From Leptasterias polaris (taxonomy: Eukaryota; Echinodermata; Asteroidea; Forcipulatida; Asteriidae), in the NCBI GenBank assembly GCA_037783415.1, contig JAZGTN010000095.1, forward strand, positions 124,001 through 188,000: a stretch of 64,000 nucleotides of DNA, read 5' to 3'. A model generated the notes under the pieces. That model worked only from the letters and a program-made list of their open reading frames with translations. It was not told the origin of the DNA and did not search any database. Each line of letters opens with the position of its first letter. Position 1 is the first letter of the stretch. Made by a program: the position numbers and the translations under genes. Positions 27,301 to 38,527 of this stretch are shown one piece after another.

Positions 27301-28298
27301 TCTCAATACTTTGGGAATTACAAGCTATTTCGCAAAGACATTACTTCAAAAACATGGCGGACAAAATAATAAATCTCCCAGGAAATAAACAAAGGTTGCC
27401 GAGTTCAAAACATCAATATCTCCCAAGAAAAACGAGGTTTCGGAGTTGAAATTGTTACCAACACTATCGGGGGAAGTGCGCCCAACATGTAATCGCGGAA
27501 ATTCGGCATTTGAAAATGGGTCGGAAATTCACAATTTTGCCATCAAAACGATGGAAAAAACTCCATATTTGGAAGAAAAATTAAAGTCTGTTTTGACGGT
27601 GCATCTCGATAGAGTAGCCCATGCCGAGGTCTGTTTCCGTTTGGAAAAACGCTCAACTCTTAATACTTTGGGAATTACAAGCAATTTCGCAAAGACATGA
27701 CTTCAAAAACATGGCGGACAAAATAATAAATCTCCCAGGAAATAAACAAAGGTTGCCGAGTTCAAAACATCAATATCTCCCAAGAAAAACGAGGTTTCGG
27801 AGTTGAACTTGTTACCAACACTATCGGGGGATGTGCGCCCAACATGTAATCGCGGAAATTCGGCATTTGAAAATGGGTCGGAAATTCACAATTTTGCCAT
27901 CAAAACGATGGAAAAAAATCCATATTTGGAAGAAAAATTAAAGTCTGTTTTGACGGTGCATCTCGATAGAGTAGCCCATGCCGAGGTCTGTTTCCGTTTG
28001 GAAAAACGCTCAACTCTCAATACTTTGGGAATTACAAGCAATTTCGCAAAGACATGACTTCAAAAACATGGCGGACAAAATTATAATAAATCTCCCAGGA
28101 AATAAACAAAGGTTGCCGAGTTCAAAACATCAATATCTCCCAAGAAAAACGAGGTTTCGGAGTTAAAATTGTTACCAACACTATCGGGGGAAGTGCGCCC
28201 AACATGTAATCGCGGAAATTCGGCATTTGAAAATGGGTCGGAAATTCACAATTTTGCCATCAAAACGATGGAAAAAACTCCATATTTGGAAGAAAAAT
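21359..28298. repeat. Satellite A zone of 360/357-bp groups with a 2.5-kb duplication
   Basis: Many monomers gain TTA (GGACAAAATTATAATAAAT), giving 360 bp, and mix with 357-bp units (22076, 22436, 22796, 23153, 23513, 23870). A recognisable set with GAAATTGTAACC, TGTAAACGCGG and AAGCTATTTCG occurs at 21720, 24591 and 27090. Segment 24002-25787 matches about 26501-28298 at an offset of 2,499, then 2,511 bp; the shift is a 12-bp deletion near 24691 that removes ACGATGGAAAAA from the first copy only. Confidence 0.8.
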
Positions 28299-31200
28299 TT
28301 AAGTCTGTTTTGACGGTGCATCTCGATAGAGTAGCCCATGCCGAGGTCTGTTTCCGTTTGGAAAAACGCTCAACTCTCAATACTTTGGGAATTACAAGCA
28401 ATTTCGCAAAAACATGACTTCAAAAATATGGCGGACAAAATAATAAATCTCCCAGGAAATAAACAAAGGTTGCCGAGTTCAAAACATCAATATCTCCCAA
28501 GAAAAACGAGGTTTCGGAGTTGAAATTGTTACCAACACTATCGGGGGAAGTGCGCCCAACATGTAATCGCGGAAATTCGGCATTTGAAAATGGGTCGGAA
28601 ATTCACAATTTTGCCATCAAAACGATGGAAAAAACTCCATATTTGGAAGAAAAATTAAAGTCTGTTTTGACGGTGCATCTCGATAGAGTAGCCCATGCCG
28701 AGGTCTGTTTCCGTTTGGAAAAACGCTCAACTCTCAATACCTTGGGAATTACAAGCAATTTCGCAAAGACATGACTTCAAAAACATGGCGGACAAAATAA
28801 TAAATCTCCCAGGAAATAAACAAAGGTTGCCGAGTTCAAAACATCAATATCTCCCAAGAAAAACGAGGTTTCGGAGTTGAAATTGTTACCAACACTATCG
28901 GGGGAAGTGCGCCCAACATGTAATCGCGGAAATTCGGCATTTGAAAATGGGTCGGAAATTCACAAATTTGCCATCAAAACGATGGAAAAAACTCCATATT
29001 TGGAAGAAAAATTAAAGTCTGTTTTGACGGTGCATCTCGATAGATTAGCCCATGCCGAGATCTGTTTCCGTTTGGAAAAACGCTCAACTCTCAATACTTT
29101 GGGAATTACAAGCAATTTCGCAAAGACATTACTTCAAAAACATGGCGGACAAAATAATAAATCTCCCAGGAAATAAACAAAGGTTGCCGAGTTCAAAACA
29201 TCAATATCTCCCAAGAAAAACGAGGTTTCGGAGTCGAAATTGTTACCAACACTATCGGGGGAAGTGCGCCCAACATGTAATCGCGGAAATTCGGCATTTG
29301 AAAATGGGTCGGAAATTCACAAATTTGCCATCAAAACGATGGAAAAAACTCCATATTTGGAAGAAAAATTAAAGTCTGTTTTGACGGTGCATCTCGATAG
29401 AGTAGCCCATGCCGAGATCTGTTTCCGTTTGGAAAAACGCTCAACTCTCAATACTTTGGGAATTACAAGCAATTTCGCAAAGACATTACTTCAAAAACAT
29501 GGCGGACAAAATAATAAATCTCCCAGGAAATAAACAAAGGTTGCCGAGTTCAAAACATCAATATCTCCCAAGAAAAACGAGGTTTCGGAGTCGAAATTGT
29601 TACCAACACTATCGGGGGAAGTGCGCCCAACATGTAATCGCGGAAATTCGGCATTTGAAAATGGGTCGGAAATTCACAATTTTGCCATCAAAACGATGGA
29701 AAAACTCCATATTTGGAAGAAAAATTAAAGTCTGTTTTGACGGTGCATCTCGATAGAGTAGCCCATGCCGAGGTCTGTTTCCGTTTGGAAAAACGCTCAA
29801 CTCTCAATACTTTGGGAATTACAAGCAATTTCGCAAAAACATGACTTCAAAAATATGGCGGACAAAATAATAAATCTCCCAGGAAATAAACAAAGGTTGC
29901 CGAGTTCAAAACATCAATATCTCCCAAGAAAAACGAGGTTTCGGAGTTGAAATTGTTACCAACACTATCGGGGGAAGTGCGCCCAACATGTAATCGCGGA
30001 AATTCGGCATTTGAAAATGGGTCGGAAATTCACAATTTTGCCATCAAAACGATGGAAAAAACTCCATATTTGGAAGAAAAATTAAAGTCTGTTTTGACGG
30101 TGCATCTCGATAGAGTAGCCCATGCCGAGGTCTGTTTCCGTTTGGAAAAACGCTCAACTCTCAATACCTTGGGAATTACAAGCAATTTCGCAAAGACATG
30201 ACTTCAAAAACATGGCGGACAAAATAATAAATCTCCCAGGAAATAAACAAAGGTTGCCGAGTTCAAAACATCAATATCTCCCAAGAAAAACGAGGTTTCG
30301 GAGTTGAAATTGTTACCAACACTATCGGGGGAAGTGCGCCCAACATGTAATCGCGGAAATTCGGCATTTGAAAATGGGTCGGAAATTCACAAATTTGCCA
30401 TCAAAACGATGGAAAAAACTCCATATTTGGAAGAAAAATTAAAGTCTGTTTTGACGGTGCATCTCGATAGATTAGCCCATGCCGAGATCTGTTTCCGTTT
30501 GGAAAAACGCTCAACTCTCAATACTTTGGGAATTACAAGCAATTTCGCAAAGACATTACTTCAAAAACATGGCGGACAAAATAATAAATCTCCCAGGAAA
30601 TAAACAAAGGTTGCCGAGTTCAAAACATCAATATCTCCCAAGAAAAACGAGGTTTCGGAGTCGAAATTGTTACCAACACTATCGGGGGAAGTGCGCCCAA
30701 CATGTAATCGCGGAAATTCGGCATTTGAAAATGGGTCGGAAATTCACAATTTTGCCATCAAAACGATGGAAAAACTCCATATTTGGAAGAAAAATTAAAG
30801 TCTGTTTTGACGGTGCATCTCGATAGAGTAGCCCATGCCGAGGTCTGTTTCCGTTTGGAAAAACGCTCAACTCTCAATACTTTGGGAATTACAAGCAATT
30901 TCGCAAAGACATGACTTCAAAAACATGGCGGACAAAATAATAAATCTCCCAGGAAATAAACAAAGGTTGCCGAGTTCAAAACATCAATATCTCCCAAGAA
31001 AAACGAGGTTTCGGAGTTGAAATTGTTACCAACACTATCGGGGGAAGTGCGCCCAACATGTAATCGCGGAAATTCGGCATTTGAAAATGGGTCGGAAATT
31101 CACAAATTTGCCATCAAAACGATGGAAAAAACTCCATATTTGGAAGAAAAATTAAAGTCTGTTTTGACGGTGCATCTCGATAGAGTAGCCCATGCCGAGA

Positions 31201-32800
31201 TCTGTTTCCGTTTGGAAAAACGCTCAACTCTCAATACTTTGGGAATTACAAGCAATTTCGCAAAGACATTACTTCAAAAACATGGCGGACAAAATAATAA
31301 ATCTCCCAGGAAATAAACAAAGGTTGCCGAGTTCAAAACATCAATATCTCCCAAGAAAAACGAGGTTTCGGAGTCGAAATTGTTACCAACACTATCGGGG
31401 GAAGTGCGCCCAACATGTAATCGCGGAAATTCGGCATTTGAAAATGGGTCGGAAATTCACAATTTTGCCATCAAAACGATGGAAAAACTCCATATTTGGA
31501 AGAAAAATTAAAGTCTGTTTTTACGGTGCATCTCGATAGAGTAGCCCATGCCGAGGTCTGTTTCCGTTTGGAAAAACGCTCAACTCTCAATACTTTGGGA
31601 ATTACAAGCAATTTCGCAAAGACATGACTTCAAAAACATGGCGGACAAAATAATAAATCTCCCAGGAAATAAACAAAAATTGCCGAGTTCAAAACATCAA
31701 TATCTCCCAAGAAAAACGAGGTTTCGGAGTTGAAATTGTTACCAACACTATCGGGGGAAGTGCGCCCAACATGTAATCGCGGAAATTCGGCATTTGAAAA
31801 TGGGTCGGAAATTCACAAATTTGCCATCAAAACGATGGAAAAAACTCCATATTTGGAAGAAAAATTAAAGTCTGTTTTGACGGTGCATCTCGATAGAGTA
31901 GCCCATGCCGAGATCTGTTTCCGTTTGGAAAAACGCTCAACTCTCAATACTTTGGGAATTACAAGCAATTTCGCAAAGACATTACTTCAAAAACATGGCG
32001 GACAAAATAATAAATCTCCCAGGAAATAAACAAAGGTTGCCGAGTTCAAAACATCAATATCTCCCAAGAAAAACGAGGTTTCGGAGTCGAAATTGTTACC
32101 AACACTATCGGGGGAAGTGCGCCCAACATGTAATCGCGGAAATTCGGCATTTGAAAATGGGTCGGAAATTCACAATTTTGCCATCAAAACGATGGAAAAA
32201 ACTCCATATTTGGAAGAAAAATTAAAGTCTGTTTTGACGGTGCATCTCGATAGAGTAGCCCATGCCGAGGTCTGTTTCCGTTTGGAAAAACGCTCAACTC
32301 TCAATACTTTGGGAATTACAAGCAATTTCGCAAAGACATGACTTCAAAAACATGGCGGACAAAATAATAAATCTCCCAGGAAATAAACAAAGGTTGCCGA
32401 GTTCAAAACATCAATATCTCCCAAGAAAAACGAGGTTTCGGAGTTGAAATTGTTACCAACACTATCGGGGGAAGTGCGCCCAACATGTAATCGCGGAAAT
32501 TCGGCATTTGAAAATGGGTCGGAAATTCACAAATTTGCCATCAAAACGATGGAAAAAACTCCATATTTGGAAGAAAAATTAAAGTCTGTTTTGACGGTGC
32601 ATCTCGATAGAGTAGCCCATGCCGAGATCTGTTTCCGTTTGGAAAAACGCTCAACTCTCAATACTTTGGGAATTACAAGCAATTTCGCAAAGACATTACT
32701 TCAAAAACATGGCGGAAAAAATAATAAATCTCCCAGGAAATAAACAAAGGTTGCCGAGTTCAAAACATCAATATCTCCCAAGAAAAACGAGGTTTCGGAG
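28299..32800. repeat. Satellite A dimer zone, 713-bp higher-order repeat
   Basis: A 357-bp unit with CACAAATTTGCC, GCCGAGATCTG and ACATTACTTC alternates with a 356-bp unit that has only five A before CTCC. Dimer starts are 30304, 31017, 31730 and 32444 (periods 713, 713, 714). A 1,427-bp offset also links 28520/28877 to 29947/30304 through the rare GATTAGCC and ATACCTTGGG variants. This is the A organisation nearest to satellite B. Confidence 0.8.
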
Positions 32801-33125
32801 TTGAAATTGTTACCAACACTATCGGGGGAAGTGCGCCCAACATGTAATCGCGGAAATTCGGCATTTGAAAATGGGTCGGAAATTGAAAAATATTGACAGG
32901 CCTGAGAAAACTCTGAGAAAACTCCATATTTGGAACCAAAATTAAAGTGTGTTTTGACGGTGCAGGTCGATGGAGTAGGACACCCCGGACAAGGTTTCTG
33001 TGTGGTAAAATCCTCAAATCTCAATACTTTTTTTATTACGAATATTCTTCCGAAACGTCTCAAAACATGACGTCATCAACATGGCAGAAAAACATCAATT
33101 GCTCCCCGAAAACCAAAAGCAAGCG
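32801..33125. repeat. Hybrid A/B monomer at the satellite junction
   Basis: The unit starts as ordinary satellite A (GAAATTGTTACCAACACTATC and the 40-bp shared box) and becomes satellite B straight after GGTCGGAAATT: at 32885 A would read CACAATTTTG but the sequence reads GAAAAATATTGACAGG. The linker that follows is a local duplication (CTGAGAAAACT twice, about 32902-32923). The rest is B-type, with GTCGATGGAGTAGG and TGACGTCA. Confidence 0.93.
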
Positions 33126-34858
33126 GGGTCGAAAATGTTACCGACATTAATTTGGATAGTTGGCGCACCAAGTAATCGCGGAAAAAAGGCATTTAAAAAT
33201 GGGTCGGAAATTGAAAAATATTGACCTCTGAGAAAACTCCATATTTGGAACCAAAATTAAAGTGTGTTTTGACGGTGCAGGTCGATGGAGTAGGACACCC
33301 CGGACAAGGTTTCTGTGTGGTAAAATCCTCAAATCTCAATACTTTTTTTAATACGAATATTCTTCCGAAACGTCTCAAAACATGACGTCATCAACATGGC
33401 AGAAAAACATCAATTGCTCCCCGAAAACCAAAAGCAAGCGGGGTCGAAAATGTTACCGACATTAATTTGGATAGTTGGCGCACCAAGTAATCGCGGAAAA
33501 AGGCATTTAAAAATGGGTCGGAAATTGAAAAATATTGACAGGCTATTACCTCTGAGAAAACTCCATATTTGGAACCAAAATTAAAGTGTGTTTTGACTGT
33601 GCAGGTCGATGGAGTAGGACACCCCGGACAAGGTTTCTGTGTGGTAAAATCCTCAAATCTCAATACTTTTTTGATTACGAATATTCTTCCGAAACGTCTC
33701 AAAACATGACGTCAAAAACATGGCAGAAAAACATCAATTGCTCCCCGAAAACCAAAAGCAAGCGGGGTCGAAAATGTTACCGACATTAATTTGGATAGTT
33801 GGCGTACCAAGTAATCGCGGAAATTCGGCATTTAAAAATGGGTCGGAAATTGAAAAATATTGACAGGCTATTTATTACCTCTGAGAAAACTCCTTATTTG
33901 GAACCAAAATTAAAGTGTGTTTTGACGGTGCAGGTCGATGGAGTAGGACACCCCGGACAAGGTTTCTGTGTGGTAAAATCCTCAAATCTCAATACTTTTT
34001 TGATTACGAATATTCTTCCGAAACGTCTAAAAACATGACGTCATCAACATGGCAGAAAAACATCAATTGCTCCCCGAAAACCAAAAGCAAGCGGGGTCGA
34101 AAATGTTACCGACATTAATTTGGATAGTTGGCGCACCAAGTAATCGCGGAAATTCGGCATTTAAAAATGGGTCGGAAATTGAAAAATATTGACAGGCTAT
34201 TACCTCTGAGAAAACTCCATATTTTGAACCAAAATTAAAGTGTGTTTTGACGGTGCAGGTCGATGGAGTAGGACACCCCGGACAAGGTTTCTGTGTGGTA
34301 AAATCCTCAAATCTCAATACTTTTTTGATTACGAATATTCTTCCGAAACGTCTCAAAACATGACGTCATCAACATGGCAGAAAAACATCAATTGCTCCCC
34401 GAAAACCAAACGCAAGCGGGGTCGAAAATGTTACCGACATTAATTTGGATAGTTGGCGTACCAAGTAATCGCGGAAATTCGGCATTTAAAAATGGGTCGG
34501 AAATTGAAAAATATTGACAGGCTATTTATTACCTCTGAGAAAACTCCATATTTGGAACCAAAATTAAAGTGTGTTTTGACGGTGCAGGTCGATGGAGTAG
34601 GACACCCCGGACAAGGTTTCTGTGTGGTAAAATCCTCAAATCTCAATACTTTTTTTATTACGAATATTCTTCCGAAACGTCTCAAAACATGACGTCATCA
34701 ACATGGCAGAAAAACATCAATTGCTCCCCGAAAACCAAAAGCAAGCGGGGTCGAAAATGTTACCGACATTAATTTGGATAGTTGGCGCACCAAGTAATCG
34801 CGGAAATTCGGCATTTAAAAATGGGTCGGAAATTGAAAAATAATGACAGGCTATTACC
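32885..34858. repeat. Satellite B, left flank (older, variable monomers)
   Basis: About six B monomers with features absent from the core to the right: GGTTTCTGTG instead of GGTTTATGTG, ACTTTTTTTATT or ACTTTTTTGATT instead of ACTTTATTTATT, CATCAACATGG instead of CATCTACATGG, and CCGACATTAAT instead of CCGACCTTAAT. The first units also have damaged boxes (CGCGGAAAAAAGGC near 33178 and CGCGGAAAAAGGC near 33492). Periods vary (325 and 329 bp) with the linker TA count. Confidence 0.88.
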
Positions 34859-36196
34859 TCTGAGAAAACTCCATATTTGGAACCAAAATTAAAGTGTGTT
34901 TTGACGGTGCAGGTCGATGGAGTAGGACACCCCGGACAAGGTTTATGTGTGGTAAAATCCTCAAATCTCAATACTTTATTTATTACGAATATTCTTCCGA
35001 AACGTCTCAAAACATGACGTCATCTACATGGCAGAAAAACATCAATTGCTCCCCGAAAACCAAAAGCAAGCGGGGTCGAAAATGTTACCGACCTTAATTT
35101 GGATAGTTGGCGCACCAAGTAATCGCGGAAATTCGGCATTTAAAAATGGGTCGGAAATTGAAAAATATTGACAGGCTATATTACCTCTGAGAAAACTCCA
35201 TATTTGGAACCAAAATTAAAGTGTGTTTTGACGGTGCAGGTCGATGGAGTAGGACACCCCGGACAAGGTTTATGTGTGGTAAAATCCTCAAATCTCAATA
35301 CTTTATTTATTACGAATATTCTTCCGAAACGTCTCAAAACATGACGTCATCTACATGGCAGAAAAACATCAATTGCTCCCCGAAAACCAAAAGCAAGCGG
35401 GGTCGAAAATGTTACCGACCTTAATTTGGATAGTTGGCGCACCAAGTAATCGCGGAAATTCGGCATTTAAAAATGGGTCGGAAATTGAAAAATATTGACA
35501 GGCTTATTACCTCTGAGAAAACTCCATATTTGGAACCAAAATTAAAGTGTGTTTTGACGGTGCAGGTCGATGGAGTAGGACACCCCGGACAAGGTTTATG
35601 TGTGGTAAAATCCTCAAATCTCAATACTTTATTTATTACGAATATTCTTCCGAAACGTCTCAAAACATGACGTCATCTACATGGCAGAAAAACATCAATT
35701 GCTCCCCGAAAACCAAAAGCAAGCGGGGTCGAAAATGTTACCGACCTTAATTTGGATAGTTGGCGCACCAAGTAATCGCGGAAATTCGGCATTTAAAAAT
35801 GGGTCGGAAATTGAAAAATATTGACAGGCTATTACCTCTGAGAAAACTCCATATTTGGAACCAAAATTTAAGTGTGTTTTGACGGTGCAGGTCGATGGAG
35901 TAGGACACCCCGGACAAGGTTTATGTGTGGTAAAATCCTCAAATCTCAATACTTTATTTATTACGAATATTCTTCCGAAACGTCTCAAAACATGACGTCA
36001 TCTACATGGCAGAAAAACATCAATTGCTCCCCGAAAACCAAAAGCAAGCGGGGTCGAAAATGTTACCGACCTTAATTTGGATAGTTGGCGCACCAAGTAA
36101 TCGCGGAAATTCGGCATTTAAAAATGGGTCGGAAATTGAAAAATATTGACAGGCTATTACCTCTGAGAAAACTCCATATTTGGAACCAAAATTAAA

Positions 36197-36452
36197 GTGT
36201 CTCAATACTTTATTTATTACGAATATTCTTCCGAAACGTCTCAAAACATGACGTCATCTACATGGCAGAAAAACATCAATTGCTCCCCGAAAACCAAAAG
36301 CAAGCGGGGTCGAAAATGTTACCGACCTTAATTTGGATAGTTGGCGCACCAAGTAATCGCGGAAATTCGGCATTTAAAAATGGGTCGGAAATTGAAAAAT
36401 ATTGACAGGCTATTACCTCTGAGAAAACTCCATATTTGGAACCAAAATTAAA
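36197..36452. repeat. Deleted B monomer, 256 bp (copy 1)
   Basis: A 69-bp deletion joins AAATTAAAGTGT to CTCAATACTTT between 36200 and 36201, removing the GACGGTGCAGG to TCCTCAAAT interval. An identical junction occurs 12,900 bp downstream. Confidence 0.93.
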
Positions 36453-38519
36453 GTGTGTTTTGACGGTGCAGGTCGATGGAGTAGGACACCCCGGACAAGG
36501 TTTATGTGTGGTAAAATCCTCAAATCTCAATACTTTATTTATTACGAATATTCTTCCGAAACGTCTCAAAACATGACGTCATCTACATGGCAGAAAAACA
36601 TCAATTGCTCCCCGAAAACCAAAAGCAAGCGGGGTCGAAAATGTTACCGACCTTAATTTGGATAGTTGGCGCACCAAGTAATCGCGGAAATTCGGCATTT
36701 AAAAATGGGTCGGAAATTGAAAAATATTGACAGGCTATTACCTCTGAGAAAACTCCATATTTGGAACCAAAATTAAAGTGTGTTTTGACGGTGCAGGTCG
36801 ATGGAGTAGGACACCCCGGACAAGGTTTATGTGTGGTAAAATCCTCAAATCTCAATACTTTATTTATTACGAATATTCTTCCGAAACGTCTCAAAACATG
36901 ACGTCATCTACATGGCAGAAAAACATCAATTGCTCCCCGAAAACCAAAAGCAAGCGGGGTCGAAAATGTTACCGACCTTAATTTGGATAGTTGGCGCACC
37001 AAGTAATCGCTGAAATTCGGCATTTAAAAATGGGTCGGAAATTGAAAAATATTGACACCTCTGAGAAAACTCCATATTTGGAACCAAAATTAAAGTGTGT
37101 TTTGACGGTGCAGGTCGATGGAGTAGGACACCCCGGACAAGGTTTATGTGTGGTAAAATCCTCAAATCTCAATACTTTATTTATTACGAATATTCTTCCG
37201 AAACGTCTCAAAACATGACGTCATCTACATGGCAGAAAAACATCAATTGCTCCCCGAAAACCAAAAGCAAGCGGGGTCGAAAATGTTACCGACCTTAATT
37301 TGGATAGTTGGCGCACCAATTAATCGCGGAAATTCGGCATTTAAAAATGGGTCGGAAATTGAAAAATATTGACAGGCTATTACCTCTGAGAAAACTCCAT
37401 ATTTGGAACCAAAATTAAAGTGTGTTTTGACGGTGCAGGTCGATGGAGTAGGACACCCCGGACAAGGTTTATGTGTGGTAAAATCCTCAAATCTCAATAC
37501 TTTATTTATTACGAATATTCTTCCGAAACGTCTCAAAACATGACGTCATCTACATGGCAGAAAAACATCAATTGCTCCCCGAAAACCAAAAGCAAGCGGG
37601 GTCGAAAATGTTACCGACCTTAATTTGGATAGTTGGCGCACCAAGTAATCGCGGAAATTCGGCATTTAAAAATGGGTCGGAAATTGAAAAATATTGACAG
37701 GCTATTTATTACCTCTGAGAAAACTCCATATTTGGAACCAAAATTAAAGTGTGTTTTGACGGTGCAGGTCGATGGAGTAGGACACCCCGGACAAGGTTTA
37801 TGTGTGGTAAAATCCTCAAATCTCAATACTTTATTTATTACGAATATTCTTCCGAAACGTCTCAAAACATGACGTCATCTACATGGCAGAAAAACATCAA
37901 TTGCTCCCCGAAAACCAAAAGCAAGCGGGGTCGAAAATGTTACCGACCCTAATTTGGATAGTTGGCGCACCAAGTAATCGCGGAAATTCGGCATTTAAAA
38001 ATGGGTCGGAAATTGAAAAATATTGACAGGCTATTACCTCTGAGAAAACTCCATATTTGGAACCAAAATTAAAGTGTGTTTTGACGGTGCAGGTCGATGG
38101 AGTAGGACACCCCGGACAAGGTTTATGTGTGGTAAAATCCTCAAATCTCAATACTTTATTTATTACGAATATTCTTCCGAAACGTCTCAAAACATGACGT
38201 CATCTACATGGCAGAAAAACATCAATTGCTCCCCGAAAACCAAAAGCAAGCGGGGTCGAAAATGTTACCGACCTTAATTTGGATAGTTGGCGCACCAAGT
38301 AATCGCGGAAATTCGGCATTTAAAAATGGGTCGGAAATTGAAAAATATTGACAGGCTATTACCTCTGAGAAAACTCCATATTTGGAACCAAAATTAAAGT
38401 GTGTTTTGACGGTGCAGGTCGATGGAGTAGGACACCCCGGACAAGGTTTATGTGTGGTAAAATCCTCAAATCTCAATACTTTATTTATTACGAATATTCT
38501 TCCGAAACGTCTCAAAACA

Positions 38520-38527
38520 TGACGTCA
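38520..38527. promoter_or_regulatory. TGACGTCA palindrome (representative of one per B monomer)
   Basis: Every B monomer I checked has TGACGTCA within AACATGACGTCAT, from 33068 to the end of the window. The site is the consensus for CREB/ATF-type bZIP proteins. Satellite A has TGACTTCA or TTACTTCA at the same place, so B gained or kept it. This is a sequence match only; binding or transcription is not shown. Confidence 0.5.

Larger units (their letters stand above)
1..32884. repeat. Satellite A array, about 357-bp monomer
   Basis: Head-to-tail copies of one unit fill this stretch, all in the same orientation. The usual period is 357 bp; 358, 360, 356 and 226 bp variants recur at ordered positions. 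Successive monomers can be phased on GAAATTGTTACCAAC, for example at 281, 638, 1354, 1711, 5156, 5513 and 5870. About 96 monomers fit. Neighbours are nearly identical and differ at a handful of diagnostic sites: TTAGC/TTCGC, AATTGG/AATGGG, CCTTTT/CCGTTT, the length of the A run before CTCCATATTTGG, and an optional TTA after GGACAAAAT. Every monomer has stops in all frames, so the repeated 61-146 codon frames are not genes. The window opens inside a monomer, so the array continues to the left. Confidence 0.97.

Noticed and set aside
38361..38380. Hammerhead ribozyme core in the B linker (CTGAGAAAAC)
   Set aside because: The conserved CTGANGA motif is not matched, and no paired stems or second core motif are seen.
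38222..38515. 97-codon minus-strand frame (MRRFGRIFVINK...) repeated through satellite B
   Set aside because: Same reason: one frame per 325-bp monomer, lost whenever the linker changes length, with no known domain.
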